From the NCBI RefSeq assembly GCF_900156435.1, contig NZ_FTPQ01000002.1, positions 62,001 to 126,000 of the forward strand: 64,000 nucleotides of DNA, in the 5' to 3' direction. The translations under genes and the position numbers were made by a program. Shown here piece by piece: positions 50,281 through 58,976 of this stretch (position 1 is its first letter; each line of letters begins with the position of its first letter). Origin of the DNA: Microbacterium sp. RU1D (GTDB taxonomy: Bacteria > Actinomycetota > Actinomycetes > Actinomycetales > Microbacteriaceae). The notes under the pieces were generated by a model that saw nothing but the letters and a program-made list of their open reading frames with translations, did not search any database and was not told where the DNA came from.

Positions 50281-51845
50281 GCGCGACGACCCCACCGGCG
50301 CGACCCCTGCTGCGCCTGGCCTTCGCCGCGCCGCTCTCGGTCGTGGCGGGACTCCTGCTGGTCACCGCCTACCCGGCGCTCGCCTGGTGGCCGATGGCCT
50401 TCCCGGCCGTCGCCCTCGCGCTGCTCACGCTCATCGGCCGCCGCTTCTGGTCGGCCGTGCTGGTGGGCTTGCTCTTCGGCATCGCCTTCTTCTCGGTCAA
50501 CCTGCTCTTCACGGCGCGGTACCTCGGGCCGATCCCCTGGGCCGCGCTGTTCATGCTCGAGGCGTTGCTGACGGCGGTGTTCGCGGTGCCCCTCGCGCTG
50601 GCCTACCGATGGATGCCGCGCATCGCGCCGGGGGCGGTGGGTCGCACGCTCGTGCTCCCGGCGCTGGTCGCGGGGCTCTGGGTGCTCCGCGAGCAGATCG
50701 TCGGCTCGTGGCCCTACAGCGGCTTCCCGTGGGGACGCATCGGCGTCTCGCAGGTGAACGGACCCTTCGCCGAGGTCGCGTCGTGGGCGGGGATGTCGGG
50801 GCTGTCGTTCCTCATCGTGCTGCTGTGCGCGATGGTGATCGAGCTCGTCCGCCGTCGGCGCCTGCGGCGGGGTCTGGTGGCCGCTCCCGCCGCTGTGCTC
50901 CTGGTGGCACTGCTGGTGCTGCCGCAGTTCCCGACGACGGCGGCCGGGTCGCTCCGCGTCGGCGCGGTGCAGGGCAACGGCCCGGCCGGCTACTTCGACC
51001 AGCGTGCGCGCAACGCCGTGCTGAACGCGCAGCTGGCGGCATCCGCCCCGCTCTTCGGACAGCAGATGGACGTGCTGCTGTGGCCCGAGGGCGGCGTGGA
51101 CTCGGATCCGACCGCGAACAGCGCGACCTCCGCGGTGCTCGAGGAGCTCTCGCGGCGCGTCGATGCGCCGCTGTTGATCTCCGCGGTGACCGAGCGCGGG
51201 CCGGAGCTGTTCAATTCCGCCCTGCTGTGGACGTCCGAGGGCCAGTCCGCGACGACGTACGACAAACGGCATCCGGTGCCGTTCGGAGAGTACGTGCCCG
51301 ACCGGGCGTTCTGGGAACCCTTCGCCCCCGATCTGATCGGCCTGATCGGCCGCGAATACACGCCCGGCACGGCGACGCCGCTCATCGACCTGAACGGCGT
51401 GGGCGTGGGGCTGGCCATCTGCTTCGACGTCATCTACGACGACGTGGTGTGGGACGGCGCCGAGGCGGGAGCGCAGGTGTATATGTTCCAGACGAACAAC
51501 GCCGACTTCCGGGGGACCGACGAGAATCTGCAGCAGCTCGCTTTCGCGCAGATGCGCGCGATCGAGACGGGGCGCGCGGTCGTCAACCTCTCGACCGTCG
51601 GCACGAGCCAGGTCATCGCGCCCGACGGGTCGACGCTCGACGCCCTGCCCATCGACACAGCCGGCCACATGCTCACCGACGTGCCCCTGCGGACGGGTCT
51701 CACGCCCGCCGTCGTGCTCGGGCCCGCCGTGAAGATCGTCCTCGGATGGGGGAGCCTCGCCGGGCTGCTCGCGGTCGGGTTGCTGGTCGCGGTGCGCGCC
51801 CGCCGCACGAAGAGGACGCCGACCCCCGAGGGGGCCGGCGTCTGA
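50277..51845 (+). CDS. lnt: Apolipoprotein N-acyltransferase Lnt
   Basis: A 522-residue membrane enzyme that N-acylates the lipid-modified Cys of lipoproteins. The N-terminal half has about six to seven membrane helices; the periplasmic nitrilase-like domain carries Glu (about 270, WPEGG), Lys (about 330, YDKRHPVPFGEYVP) and Cys (about 382, ICFDVIY). A last helix and basic tail follow. ATGA overlap with helY. It stands next to rbpA, an association also seen in mycobacteria (lnt part of ppm1). Confidence 0.93.
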   Translation: MSATTPPARPLLRLAFAAPLSVVAGLLLVTAYPALAWWPMAFPAVALALLTLIGRRFWSAVLVGLLFGIAFFSVNLLFTARYLGPIPWAALFMLEALLTAVFAVPLALAYRWMPRIAPGAVGRTLVLPALVAGLWVLREQIVGSWPYSGFPWGRIGVSQVNGPFAEVASWAGMSGLSFLIVLLCAMVIELVRRRRLRRGLVAAPAAVLLVALLVLPQFPTTAAGSLRVGAVQGNGPAGYFDQRARNAVLNAQLAASAPLFGQQMDVLLWPEGGVDSDPTANSATSAVLEELSRRVDAPLLISAVTERGPELFNSALLWTSEGQSATTYDKRHPVPFGEYVPDRAFWEPFAPDLIGLIGREYTPGTATPLIDLNGVGVGLAICFDVIYDDVVWDGAEAGAQVYMFQTNNADFRGTDENLQQLAFAQMRAIETGRAVVNLSTVGTSQVIAPDGSTLDALPIDTAGHMLTDVPLRTGLTPAVVLGPAVKIVLGWGSLAGLLAVGLLVAVRARRTKRTPTPEGAGV

Positions 51846-51871
51846 ATCCTCAGGACGTCCTGTTCAGGGCG

Positions 51872-52243
51872 TCAGGCGCTCAGCTTCTCGTTGCCCGCGC
51901 CACGACGGGCGCGGACGAAGGCGAGGCGCTCTTCGAGCAATTCTTCCAGCTCGGGGAGCGTGCGACGCTCGAGCAGCATGTCCCAGTGGGTGCGGGCGGC
52001 CTTGTCGCCCGAGTGGTCGACGGTCGCAGTGCCGTCGCCGATGCGGAGCAGGGCTTCGGCGCCGCACGTGCGGCACTCCCAGGACTCCGGAACCTCGGCG
52101 TCGGCAGCGAAGGTCAGGACGGTGTCGCGTCCGCAGGTGCTGCAGTTGTAGGTGTGTTGTGCACGGTCGTGGAACACGACGCCGTCTTCGCTCTGGAGGC
52201 TCTGGGCGCCGAGTCGGATGCCGCGGAGACTGCGGTCTGCCAT
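51872..52243 (-). CDS. rbpA: RNA polymerase-binding protein RbpA
   Basis: A 123-residue actinobacterial transcription factor that binds the RNA polymerase beta prime subunit and group I sigma factors and stabilises open complexes. It has the N-terminal RGIRLGAQSLQSEDG, a core domain with two Cys pairs (CSTCG and CRTCG, potentially zinc-binding), the basic linker and the sigma-interaction helix (ELEELLEERLAFVRARRG). ATG 52243 is the family start; a longer frame upstream is not conserved-looking. Confidence 0.95.
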   Translation of the reverse strand: MADRSLRGIRLGAQSLQSEDGVVFHDRAQHTYNCSTCGRDTVLTFAADAEVPESWECRTCGAEALLRIGDGTATVDHSGDKAARTHWDMLLERRTLPELEELLEERLAFVRARRGAGNEKLSA

Positions 52244-52268
52244 TTTGTGGTCCTCTCGTCGGTCACCA

Positions 52269-52274
52269 TGTATA
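52269..52274 (-). promoter_or_regulatory. Predicted -10 box of rbpA
   Basis: TATACA on the minus strand, about 25 nt before ATG 52243. It is the most AT-rich promoter in the window, next to a CGCACCTGTGCG palindrome. Confidence 0.5.
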
Positions 52275-52336
52275 ACGCTCGCACCTGTGCGCTTTATTCG
52301 AACGGCGGGCCTCACGGAGCCTTTCACAGAGGATGC

Positions 52337-53149
52337 TCAGACAGACGGAGTTCGCCGTTCGTTCACCATCGCGAGGGCCGCATCGGCGCGGTCGGTCACG
52401 AGGCCGTCGACACCGAGATCGAGCAGTCTTTCCATGTCGTCGTCGGCGTTCACGGTCCACACGTGCACCTCGACACCGAGGGCGTGTGCATCCCGCACGA
52501 GGCCGCGCGTGACGATGCGCACCGGCCCCTGTCTCTCGGGCACCTGCAGGGCGTCGAGCCCGTCGAGGAGGGCGCGGACGCGGCCCGCCCGCCGCAGGGC
52601 GCGGGCGGCGATCAGGCGTCCCACCGTCGCCGATCCCGGGGAGGTCGCGGGTCGTTGAGTCGCCCCGGCGCTGTGCGCGGCCGCGAGCGCCTCGAGGCGA
52701 CGGTCGTCGGAGAAGCTCGTCACGAGCACGCGCTCGGCCTGCGGCGCGATCAGCCGGCCGACCCCCGCGGCGGCGGCCGCGGCCTTGACGTCCAGGTTGA
52801 ACCGCAGGTCGGGGAAGGCCTCGAGGGCTTGCGCGAGGGTGATGAGACCCCCGCGTTCGGCCATGAGCTCCTCGAGCTCGTGCAGGCGCACATCGGCGAT
52901 CCTGCGGGGGTCGTCGGCGACGCGCTGCAGGTCGTCGTCGTGGAAGAGCACGACCGTGCCGTCGGCGGTCACGTGGCAGTCCGACTCGACGTACTCCGCG
53001 CCGGCGGCGTGCGCCTCGGCGACCGCGGCGAAGGAGTTCTCGACGACGCCGTGAGAAGCCGCCTCCGCCGTGACGAGGCCGCGGTGCGCGAGAACGCGCG
53101 GGCCGTCGGGGGAGAGGTACGGATGCCGCGCGGCGGGGGATGCGTTCAT
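52337..53149 (-). CDS. Glycerophosphodiester phosphodiesterase
   Basis: A 270-residue TIM-barrel phosphodiesterase that releases glycerol-3-phosphate from deacylated phospholipids. The conserved VLAHRGLV has the first catalytic His, followed by Glu in VENSFAAVAEAHAAGAEYVESDCHVTADGTVVLFHDDDL with the second His. A C-terminal VHVWTVNADDDMERLLDLGVDGLVTDR closes the barrel. No signal peptide is seen, so it is probably cytosolic. ATG 53149 has GAAAGG 8 nt upstream; ATG 53155 is an alternative. Confidence 0.9.
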   Translation of the reverse strand: MNASPAARHPYLSPDGPRVLAHRGLVTAEAASHGVVENSFAAVAEAHAAGAEYVESDCHVTADGTVVLFHDDDLQRVADDPRRIADVRLHELEELMAERGGLITLAQALEAFPDLRFNLDVKAAAAAAGVGRLIAPQAERVLVTSFSDDRRLEALAAAHSAGATQRPATSPGSATVGRLIAARALRRAGRVRALLDGLDALQVPERQGPVRIVTRGLVRDAHALGVEVHVWTVNADDDMERLLDLGVDGLVTDRADAALAMVNERRTPSV

Positions 53150-53169
53150 GATCATCGCCTTTCGCCGCG

Positions 53170-53175
53170 AACGTA
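53170..53175 (-). promoter_or_regulatory. Predicted -10 box of the phosphodiesterase gene
   Basis: TACGTT on the minus strand, about 20 nt before the start codon. Confidence 0.35.
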
Positions 53176-53242
53176 GCACGCACCGCCGGTGCGCGCGGGG
53201 GACTCGACAGCGGCACCAAGCGGCGCAAGGACCGGGGGTCGA

Positions 53243-53248
53243 TAGTCT
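53243..53248 (+). promoter_or_regulatory. Predicted -10 box of the SDR-S9 peptidase operon
   Basis: TAGTCT, about 65 nt before GTG 53313, whose AGGAG site is at 53301-53305. Confidence 0.4.
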
Positions 53249-53312
53249 GGAGTCCTGCCGTGGCGCCCGTCGGCCGGCGGCATCCGATCCGCCCACCACC
53301 AGGAGTACTCCC

Positions 53313-54077
53313 GTGTCCCAGACCCTCCCGTCCGGCTCGCTGAGCGGCAAGACCGCCCTCGTCACCGGTTCGTCGCGCGGCATCGGTGCCGACACCGTCC
53401 GCTACTTCGCCGAGGCCGGCGCCAATGTCGTCATCAACTTCCGCAACAAGGCGCCCCGGGCCGAGAAGCTCGCCGCGCAGCTGCGCGAGCTGGGCGTCGA
53501 GGCCCTCGTGGTGGGCGCCGACCTCACCGATCCCGAGTCGGTCGCGGCGATGTTCGGCGAGGTCGAGCGCACCTTCGGCGGCCTCGACATCCTCGTGCTC
53601 AACGCCTCGGGCGGCATGGAGTCGGGCATGGCCGAGGACTACGCGCTGCTGCTCAACCGCGACGCGCAGGTGAACGTGCTCGAGACCGCGCTGCCGCTGC
53701 TGAAGGACGACGCGCGCGTGGTCTTCGTCACCAGCCACCAGGCGCACTTCATCCGCACGACCCCGACCATGCCCGAGTACGAGCCGGTCGCCCTCTCCAA
53801 GCGCGCGGGAGAAGACGCGCTGCGTGAGAAGATCCCCGCCCTCGAGGAGCGCGGGATCGGTTTCACGGTCGTCTCGGGCGACATGATCGAGGGCACGATC
53901 ACCGCGACGCTGCTCGAGCGCGCGAACCCGGGCGCGATCGCCGCCCGCCGCGACGACGCCGGCAAGCTCTACAACGTCGCCGAGTTCGCCGCCGAGGTCG
54001 CGCGCGCGGCCGTCGACCCGGTGCCCGCCGACAACACCCGCCTCGTCGGGGACACGGGTTCGTTCGGAGGCGAGTGA
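53313..54077 (+). CDS. SDR family oxidoreductase
   Basis: A 254-residue short-chain dehydrogenase. The cofactor motif is TGSSRGIG, followed by NFRNKAPRAEK (NADP preference suggested by Arg). VLNASGGME replaces the usual NNAG, and TSHQAHF stands where the catalytic Ser is expected. The usual YxxxK appears as YEPVALSK, with wider spacing, so the active site is atypical. GTG with AGGAG. It overlaps the peptidase gene. Confidence 0.82.
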   Translation: MSQTLPSGSLSGKTALVTGSSRGIGADTVRYFAEAGANVVINFRNKAPRAEKLAAQLRELGVEALVVGADLTDPESVAAMFGEVERTFGGLDILVLNASGGMESGMAEDYALLLNRDAQVNVLETALPLLKDDARVVFVTSHQAHFIRTTPTMPEYEPVALSKRAGEDALREKIPALEERGIGFTVVSGDMIEGTITATLLERANPGAIAARRDDAGKLYNVAEFAAEVARAAVDPVPADNTRLVGDTGSFGGE

Positions 54078-56050
54078 GCATGCGGCCGACCGACATCGAG
54101 ACCCTGATCGGGGTCGGTCGGCCCGCGATCTCCTCCGACGGCGCCTTCGCCGTCTTCGCGACGTCGCGCCCCGACCTGGCCGCGGACCGCGCGGTGGGAC
54201 AGCTCTGGCGGGTCGACGTCGCCGCGGGATCACCGCGCCGGCTCACCCGAGGGGTGCACGACCGTTCGCCGCGGATCTCGCCCGATGACGCCGTCGTCGC
54301 CTTCCTCCGCGGCGACGCGAAGGGGCGTGCGCAGGTCTTCGTCGTGGGCGCCTCCGGCGGCGAGCCGGTCCAGGTCACCGACCAGCCCGGGGGAGTGAGC
54401 GACCTCGCCTTCTCGCCCGACGGCCGACGCCTCGCGTTCTCGGCGCGCGTGCCGGAGCCCGGGCGCTACGGCACCGTCGAGGGGCGGGATGCCGCCGCCG
54501 AACCGCCGCGCCGCATCACCGGCATCCGGTGGCACGCGAACGGCCTCGGCTACCTCGATCGTCCCGCTCAGCTCTTCGTCGTCGACGTCCCCGACGTCGA
54601 CGCGGAGCCGTTCTACGAACCCGCCCCGGCCCTCGAGGAGCGCGAGACGCGCGTCGTGGCCCACTCCGCGACGCAGCTCACCCACGGCGACACGAGCTGG
54701 TCCGGCGTGGTCTGGACGCGCGACGGCGGCGAACTGCTCAGCGTGCCCGACGTGATCGAATCCACCCGCCGCGACCTGCGCGACCGCGTCGTGGCGATCG
54801 CCGTCGACGGGGGAGCGCAGCGCGAGGTGCTCAATCGCGCCGCGAACCTGTCGGTGTCGGCGGTCGATGTTGCGCCCGACGGCGCCGTCTTCCTCCTCGC
54901 GAACGACGTCGGCGACGCGGGCACCGACTTCGTCGCGCCGGGCGTCGCATTGTTCGCCCTCGACGGCGACGCCCCGCGCGCGCTGACCGACCCCGAGACG
55001 ATCGACCTCGGCGAGGTGGGGAGCCACCTCTCGTTCGACGGCGACGACGTGCTCGTGCAGGACCGCACGCGCGGGCGCGTTCGTCTGGTGCGCGTGAGCC
55101 GGGCGGGACAGGTGACCGAGGTGCTCGGTGGCGACCTCGAGGTGAACGGCCACGCGGTCGCGGCGGGGCGGGTAGTGGCATCCGTCGCCTCTCCCGAGTC
55201 GTTCGGCGAATTGGTGTCGGTGCAGGGGCGGGAGATGCGGGCGCTGACGGCGTTCGGCGCCGCGGCGAGGGAGCGCGGCGTCGTGGTCCCCGTCGAGCGC
55301 GAAGTGATCGGTCGCGACGGCTCCCCCGTGCACGGCTGGGTCGCGGTGCCCGAGGGCGAGGGGCCGTTCCCGGTGATCCTGCAGATCCACGGCGGCCCCT
55401 ACGCCGCCTACGGCGTGCACCTCTTCGACGAGACCCAGGTGCTCGTGGATGCCGGCTACGCCGTCCTGTACTGCAATCCGCGGGGGAGCGCCGGGTACGG
55501 CCGGGCCCACGGACGCTCGATCCGTCACCGCATGGGCACGCTCGACTTCTTCGACGTCATGGACTTCTTCGACGCCGTCGTGGCCGCCGACCCGCGGCTC
55601 GACGGGGAGCGCGCCGGCGTCATGGGCGGCTCGTACGGCGGGTACCTGACGGCGTGGATCATCGCGCACGACCACCGCTTCGCCGGGGCCGTCGTGGAGC
55701 GCGGCTTCCTCGATCCGGCATCCTTCCCCGGCTCGAGCGACATCGGCTCGTTCTTCGGGCAGGAGTACGTGGGAACCGACCCGGCGCTCGTCGCCGCGCA
55801 GAGCCCGATGGCGATGGTCGATCAGGTGCGCACGCCGACTCTCGTGCTGCACTCCGAGCTCGATTTCCGCTGCCCGCTCGAGCAGGCGACCCGGTACTAC
55901 GCGGCGCTGAAGCGCGGAGGCGTGGACGCTGAGATGCTCGTCTTCCCCGGCGAAGACCACGAGCTCACCCGCGCCGGGCGCCCGCAGCACCGCGTCCAGC
56001 GTTTCGATGCGGTGCTCGAGTGGTGGGGCCGATACCTGCCCGTGCGGTGA
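54074..56050 (+). CDS. S9 family peptidase (prolyl oligopeptidase / acylaminoacyl peptidase)
   Basis: A 658-residue serine peptidase. The N-terminal beta-propeller (about 1-390) has repeated ISPDDAVVAF-like blades. The alpha/beta hydrolase domain has the nucleophile motif GGSYGGYLTAW (Ser about 520), an Asp in LHSELDFRCPLEQ and His in FPGEDHELTRAGRP. It cleaves short peptides or acylated N-termini in the cytosol. GTG 54074 overlaps the SDR stop; ATG 54080 with GGAGG is equally possible. Confidence 0.92.
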   Translation: MSMRPTDIETLIGVGRPAISSDGAFAVFATSRPDLAADRAVGQLWRVDVAAGSPRRLTRGVHDRSPRISPDDAVVAFLRGDAKGRAQVFVVGASGGEPVQVTDQPGGVSDLAFSPDGRRLAFSARVPEPGRYGTVEGRDAAAEPPRRITGIRWHANGLGYLDRPAQLFVVDVPDVDAEPFYEPAPALEERETRVVAHSATQLTHGDTSWSGVVWTRDGGELLSVPDVIESTRRDLRDRVVAIAVDGGAQREVLNRAANLSVSAVDVAPDGAVFLLANDVGDAGTDFVAPGVALFALDGDAPRALTDPETIDLGEVGSHLSFDGDDVLVQDRTRGRVRLVRVSRAGQVTEVLGGDLEVNGHAVAAGRVVASVASPESFGELVSVQGREMRALTAFGAAARERGVVVPVEREVIGRDGSPVHGWVAVPEGEGPFPVILQIHGGPYAAYGVHLFDETQVLVDAGYAVLYCNPRGSAGYGRAHGRSIRHRMGTLDFFDVMDFFDAVVAADPRLDGERAGVMGGSYGGYLTAWIIAHDHRFAGAVVERGFLDPASFPGSSDIGSFFGQEYVGTDPALVAAQSPMAMVDQVRTPTLVLHSELDFRCPLEQATRYYAALKRGGVDAEMLVFPGEDHELTRAGRPQHRVQRFDAVLEWWGRYLPVR

Positions 56051-56060
56051 CGTGAAAGGC

Positions 56061-56087
56061 TCCGGATGCCACGACCCGGCATTCGGA
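56061..56087. terminator. Bidirectional terminator between convergent genes
   Basis: TCCGGATGCC pairs with GGCATTCGGA (one mismatch) around a 7-nt loop, followed on the plus strand by CCCTTCCTCC. Confidence 0.55.
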
Positions 56088-56106
56088 CCCTTCCTCCTCG
56101 TCGGTG

Positions 56107-56658
56107 TCAGACGGCCTTCCCGAACTGGATCGCGCGGACGATCTGGAACACGCCGAGGATGACGAGCGAGATGCCGATGAGCAGGAACAGCGTCACCGCC
56201 CCCAGCAGCGGCGAGAACAGCAGCACGATGCCGGCGAGGATGCTGACGATCGCGAAGAAGATGGTCCACGCGCGCGCCTTCGATCCGTGGCCGACGGTGG
56301 TGAGCGAGACGACGCCCTCGATGATCCACAGGATGCCGACGAGCGTGCCGATGAAGACGCCGAACCAGGCCGTGGTGGCCGACAGGTTCGCGAACGAGAA
56401 GATGCCGGCGACGATGAACAGCACGCCGAGCGCGATGTAGCCGATGCGCGTCCAGCCGGAGCGCCAGAACAGGCCGATGCCGATGTTCACGAGGCCCGCG
56501 ATGATGACGTAGACCGAGATGATGGCGACCGCGACTTCGGCGGTGCGGCCGGGCCAGATGAGGATCAGTAGACCGATCACGAGCGAGAGCGCACCGCTCA
56601 CCCCGAGGGCGGTGCGGACGGCTCCGACGGCGGGGCTGGTCGTGGACGAGGGCGACAT
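56107..56658 (-). CDS. HdeD/DUF308 family membrane protein
   Basis: A 183-residue protein with six hydrophobic helices in three similar hairpins (SLVIGLLILIWP, YIALGVLFIVAGIF, TIFFAIVSILAGIVLLFSP), the repeat architecture of DUF308/HdeD. HdeD in enterobacteria is tied to acid resistance; actinobacterial members are uncharacterised. ATG 56658 has AGAAAGG upstream and TAGGGT as a -10. Confidence 0.85.
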   Translation of the reverse strand: MSPSSTTSPAVGAVRTALGVSGALSLVIGLLILIWPGRTAEVAVAIISVYVIIAGLVNIGIGLFWRSGWTRIGYIALGVLFIVAGIFSFANLSATTAWFGVFIGTLVGILWIIEGVVSLTTVGHGSKARAWTIFFAIVSILAGIVLLFSPLLGAVTLFLLIGISLVILGVFQIVRAIQFGKAV

Positions 56659-56695
56659 GGCGAGCCTTTCTGAGTGAACGCTGGGAACAGTGCTC

Positions 56696-56701
56696 ACCCT
56701 A
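56696..56701 (-). promoter_or_regulatory. Predicted -10 box of the DUF308 gene
   Basis: TAGGGT on the minus strand, about 37 nt before ATG 56658. Confidence 0.4.
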
Positions 56702-56743
56702 GACCCGAGGGTGAAACTCCCGCGAACGCCTCGTCTCGGGCGG

Positions 56744-57673
56744 TCACGCGGGGGAGTGGTCGAGCAGGAGCGCGACCGCGAACAGCACGGGCAGGCACCC
56801 GATCGTCGAGATGAACACCACGTCGCGCGAGAGGATCTCACCCACGCCGTAGCGCTGCGCGAAGTTGAAGACGTTCTGCGCGGTGGGCAGAGCGGCGAGC
56901 ACCACGACGATGAAGATCTGTTCGTCGGGCAGGCCGAACAGCGAGGCCACCAGCAACGCGACCGCCGGCATCGCGACGAGTTTGAGCGCCGAGGCGATCA
57001 CGACGTCGAGGCGGCGTCCGGGCTCGGTGAGTACGCGCTGGCCGTACAACGACATGCCGTACGACATGAGGAGTACCGGAACGCAGGCGCCCGCGATCAG
57101 GTGGAGGGGGTCGAAGACGATCGGCGGCAGCTCGATCCCCAGCAGCGCGACGAGCACGCCGAGCGCCGACCCGATGAGCATCGGGTTCTTCGCCGTCTGC
57201 GTGAGGATGCGCCCGATGCCCCGCGAGCCCGAGGTCGCGGCATCCAGGATCCCCAGGGCGATCGGCATGAGCACGAGCAGTTGGAACAGGATGACCGGGG
57301 CCGAGTAGGCGGCGTTGCCGAGCATGTAGAGCGAGATCGGGATGCCGATGTTGTTGCTGTTCACCTGACCGGCGGACAGCGCGCCGATCACGGTCTCACC
57401 CACCGGTCGCCGCAGGAAGAGCGCCGAGATGAGCACCGAGATCGCGATGATGACGGCGGCGGTGATCATCGACACGGGCAGCAGGGCCGAGAACAGCGTC
57501 GCCACGTCGGCGGTGGCGAGCACCGTGAACAGCAGGAACGGCGACAGCACGAAGAACGTCAGGCGACTGAGCACGTGTCGCGCGTGGGGCCCCAGCAGGT
57601 CGATGCGCGCGATGACGTAGCCCACGACCACGGCCAGGCCGACGACGGCGAAACCGGTGAGGATGCCGCTCAC
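56744..57673 (-). CDS. AEC family auxin-efflux-carrier-like transporter
   Basis: A 309-residue membrane protein with about ten helices in two five-helix halves. Conserved AEC features include the polar NSNNIGIPISLYMLGN in the fourth-fifth helix region and the C-terminal AALPTAQNVFNFAQRYG. It probably exports organic acids or amino acids. GTG 57673 has no ribosome-binding site, but it overlaps the stop of a 14-codon upstream frame that starts next to a -10 box, suggesting translational coupling. Confidence 0.85.
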   Translation of the reverse strand: MSGILTGFAVVGLAVVVGYVIARIDLLGPHARHVLSRLTFFVLSPFLLFTVLATADVATLFSALLPVSMITAAVIIAISVLISALFLRRPVGETVIGALSAGQVNSNNIGIPISLYMLGNAAYSAPVILFQLLVLMPIALGILDAATSGSRGIGRILTQTAKNPMLIGSALGVLVALLGIELPPIVFDPLHLIAGACVPVLLMSYGMSLYGQRVLTEPGRRLDVVIASALKLVAMPAVALLVASLFGLPDEQIFIVVVLAALPTAQNVFNFAQRYGVGEILSRDVVFISTIGCLPVLFAVALLLDHSPA

Positions 57674-57714
57674 GCGCGAGACCCCGGACGGGGTCGGGCG
57701 GAAGAGGAAGGCAT
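57670..57714 (-). CDS. Leaderless micro-ORF coupled to the AEC transporter
   Basis: ATG 57714 lies 7 nt after TACGCT and opens a 14-residue frame (MPSSSARPRPGSRA). Its TGA overlaps the GTG start of the transporter. It is probably a coupling leader peptide, too short to judge by coding statistics. Confidence 0.4.
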   Translation of the reverse strand: MPSSSARPRPGSRA

Positions 57715-57721
57715 CGCTTCG

Positions 57722-57727
57722 AGCGTA
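57722..57727 (-). promoter_or_regulatory. Predicted -10 box of the AEC transporter transcript
   Basis: TACGCT on the minus strand, 7 nt before ATG 57714. Confidence 0.4.
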
Positions 57728-57888
57728 GTGGGAAGGCGACGCTCGTCAGGACGCGGTCGCACGCGACGACGGTTGCGTGAACGGGAGTCCACGACCGGGG
57801 GATCGGCCGCCGCCGGGAGGAGCCGGTCCTTTGCCCGACGCGTCCCGGGTCACGGCGCAAGACCCGGCGGCAGGCGGGGGAGCCGCAT

Positions 57889-57894
57889 TACGGT
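57889..57894 (+). promoter_or_regulatory. Predicted -10 box of the dienelactone hydrolase gene
   Basis: TACGGT. It could serve a leaderless start at ATG 57902 or a 42-nt leader to ATG 57944. Confidence 0.4.
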
Positions 57895-57943
57895 CGGCCT
57901 CATGGGTCCCCTCCCCGGGACCCCTCACCCGCCTGGAGCGATC

Positions 57944-58726
57944 ATGGACAGCTACGCCCCGAACCTCTCGGACCTCCTCGAGCGAGAACCGCTTCCGGCA
58001 TCCGGGATCGCCTGCGACGACGTCGACTATGAGGCCGACGGCGTCGCGTACCGCGGATACCGGGCGCGGCCCGCGGGGGCGGGACGGCACCCGGGCGTGC
58101 TCGTGGTGCACGACTGGCTCGGTGTCACCGACTACGTGCGCATGCGCTGCGACATGCTCGCCCGCCTCGGCTATTCGGCGTTCGCCGCCGACGTGTTCGG
58201 CGCCGACGTGCGACCGACTCCGCAGGGGGCCGCGGCGGTCGCCGGGCGCTTCTACCAGGATCGCGCGCTCTGGCGGAAGCGTCTCGTCGAGGCGTTCGAC
58301 CAACTCCGCACCGATGCGTCGGTGGATGCCACCCGCACGGCCGCGATCGGCTACTGCTTCGGTGGATCGTCGGTGCTCGAGCTCGCCCGCACGGGAGCCG
58401 ACGTCGACGCGGTCGTGAGCTTCCACGGGGGGCTGCTGACCGGGTCCGAGGGCGAAGCGGAGAAGATCACCGCGAAGCTCCTCGTGCTGCACGGAGCTGC
58501 TGACCCGGTCGCGCCCGATGAGGACGTGCTCGCCTTCGAGAACGACCTCCGCACGGCGCCGTCGGTGGACTGGCAGGTGATCGCGTACGCGAACGCGATG
58601 CACGCCTTCACGCTTCCGGATGCCGATGCCCCCGAGCACGGCGCGCAGTTCCAGGCGACCGCCGAGCGGCGCAGTTGGACGGCGATGAAGACGTTCCTGG
58701 CGGAGGTGTTCGCGACCCGGGCGTGA
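57944..58726 (+). CDS. Dienelactone hydrolase family protein
   Basis: A 260-residue alpha/beta hydrolase. The VLVVHDWLGVTDYVR oxyanion region and the nucleophile elbow GYCFGG with Cys are typical of the DLH family, which uses a Cys-Asp-His triad. The Asp is in LHGAADPVAP and the His in NAMHAFTLPDADAP. The substrate is unknown. ATG 57944 follows GGAGC; ATG 57902 (14 residues longer) is also possible because it is 7 nt from the -10 box. Confidence 0.85.
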   Translation: MDSYAPNLSDLLEREPLPASGIACDDVDYEADGVAYRGYRARPAGAGRHPGVLVVHDWLGVTDYVRMRCDMLARLGYSAFAADVFGADVRPTPQGAAAVAGRFYQDRALWRKRLVEAFDQLRTDASVDATRTAAIGYCFGGSSVLELARTGADVDAVVSFHGGLLTGSEGEAEKITAKLLVLHGAADPVAPDEDVLAFENDLRTAPSVDWQVIAYANAMHAFTLPDADAPEHGAQFQATAERRSWTAMKTFLAEVFATRA

Positions 58727-58878
58727 ACGCTGTTCGGACGGTGAGGGGGATCACGCTCGAGCGTCGACCCGACCCTCACGTGTGAACGCGATCTTCGCGG
58801 GCGCCGGGCCGCAACGAGCGGACACCAATGACGCGACTGGCGGAGGAGACCTCACGCTGACCGCGCTCTGCACGTGTT

Positions 58879-58901
58879 CATGAGCGCGGGGAGCGCTCAT
58901 G
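58879..58901. terminator. Hairpin, 9-bp perfect stem
   Basis: CATGAGCGC and GCGCTCATG around GGGGA; the first of two hairpins between convergent genes. Confidence 0.45.
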
Positions 58902-58918
58902 CGTGCGGAGTCGGGCGT

Positions 58919-58959
58919 TCGCCCGTCATGGGTGCGCAGCGGCAACCCGTGACGGGCGA
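58919..58959. terminator. Bidirectional terminator before the azoreductase gene end
   Basis: TCGCCCGTCA/TGACGGGCGA, extended inward by GGGT/ACCC, gives a 14-bp stem with one T-G wobble between the convergent hydrolase and azoreductase genes. Confidence 0.65.
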
Positions 58960-58976
58960 GCGGGGTCGTGCGGGCG

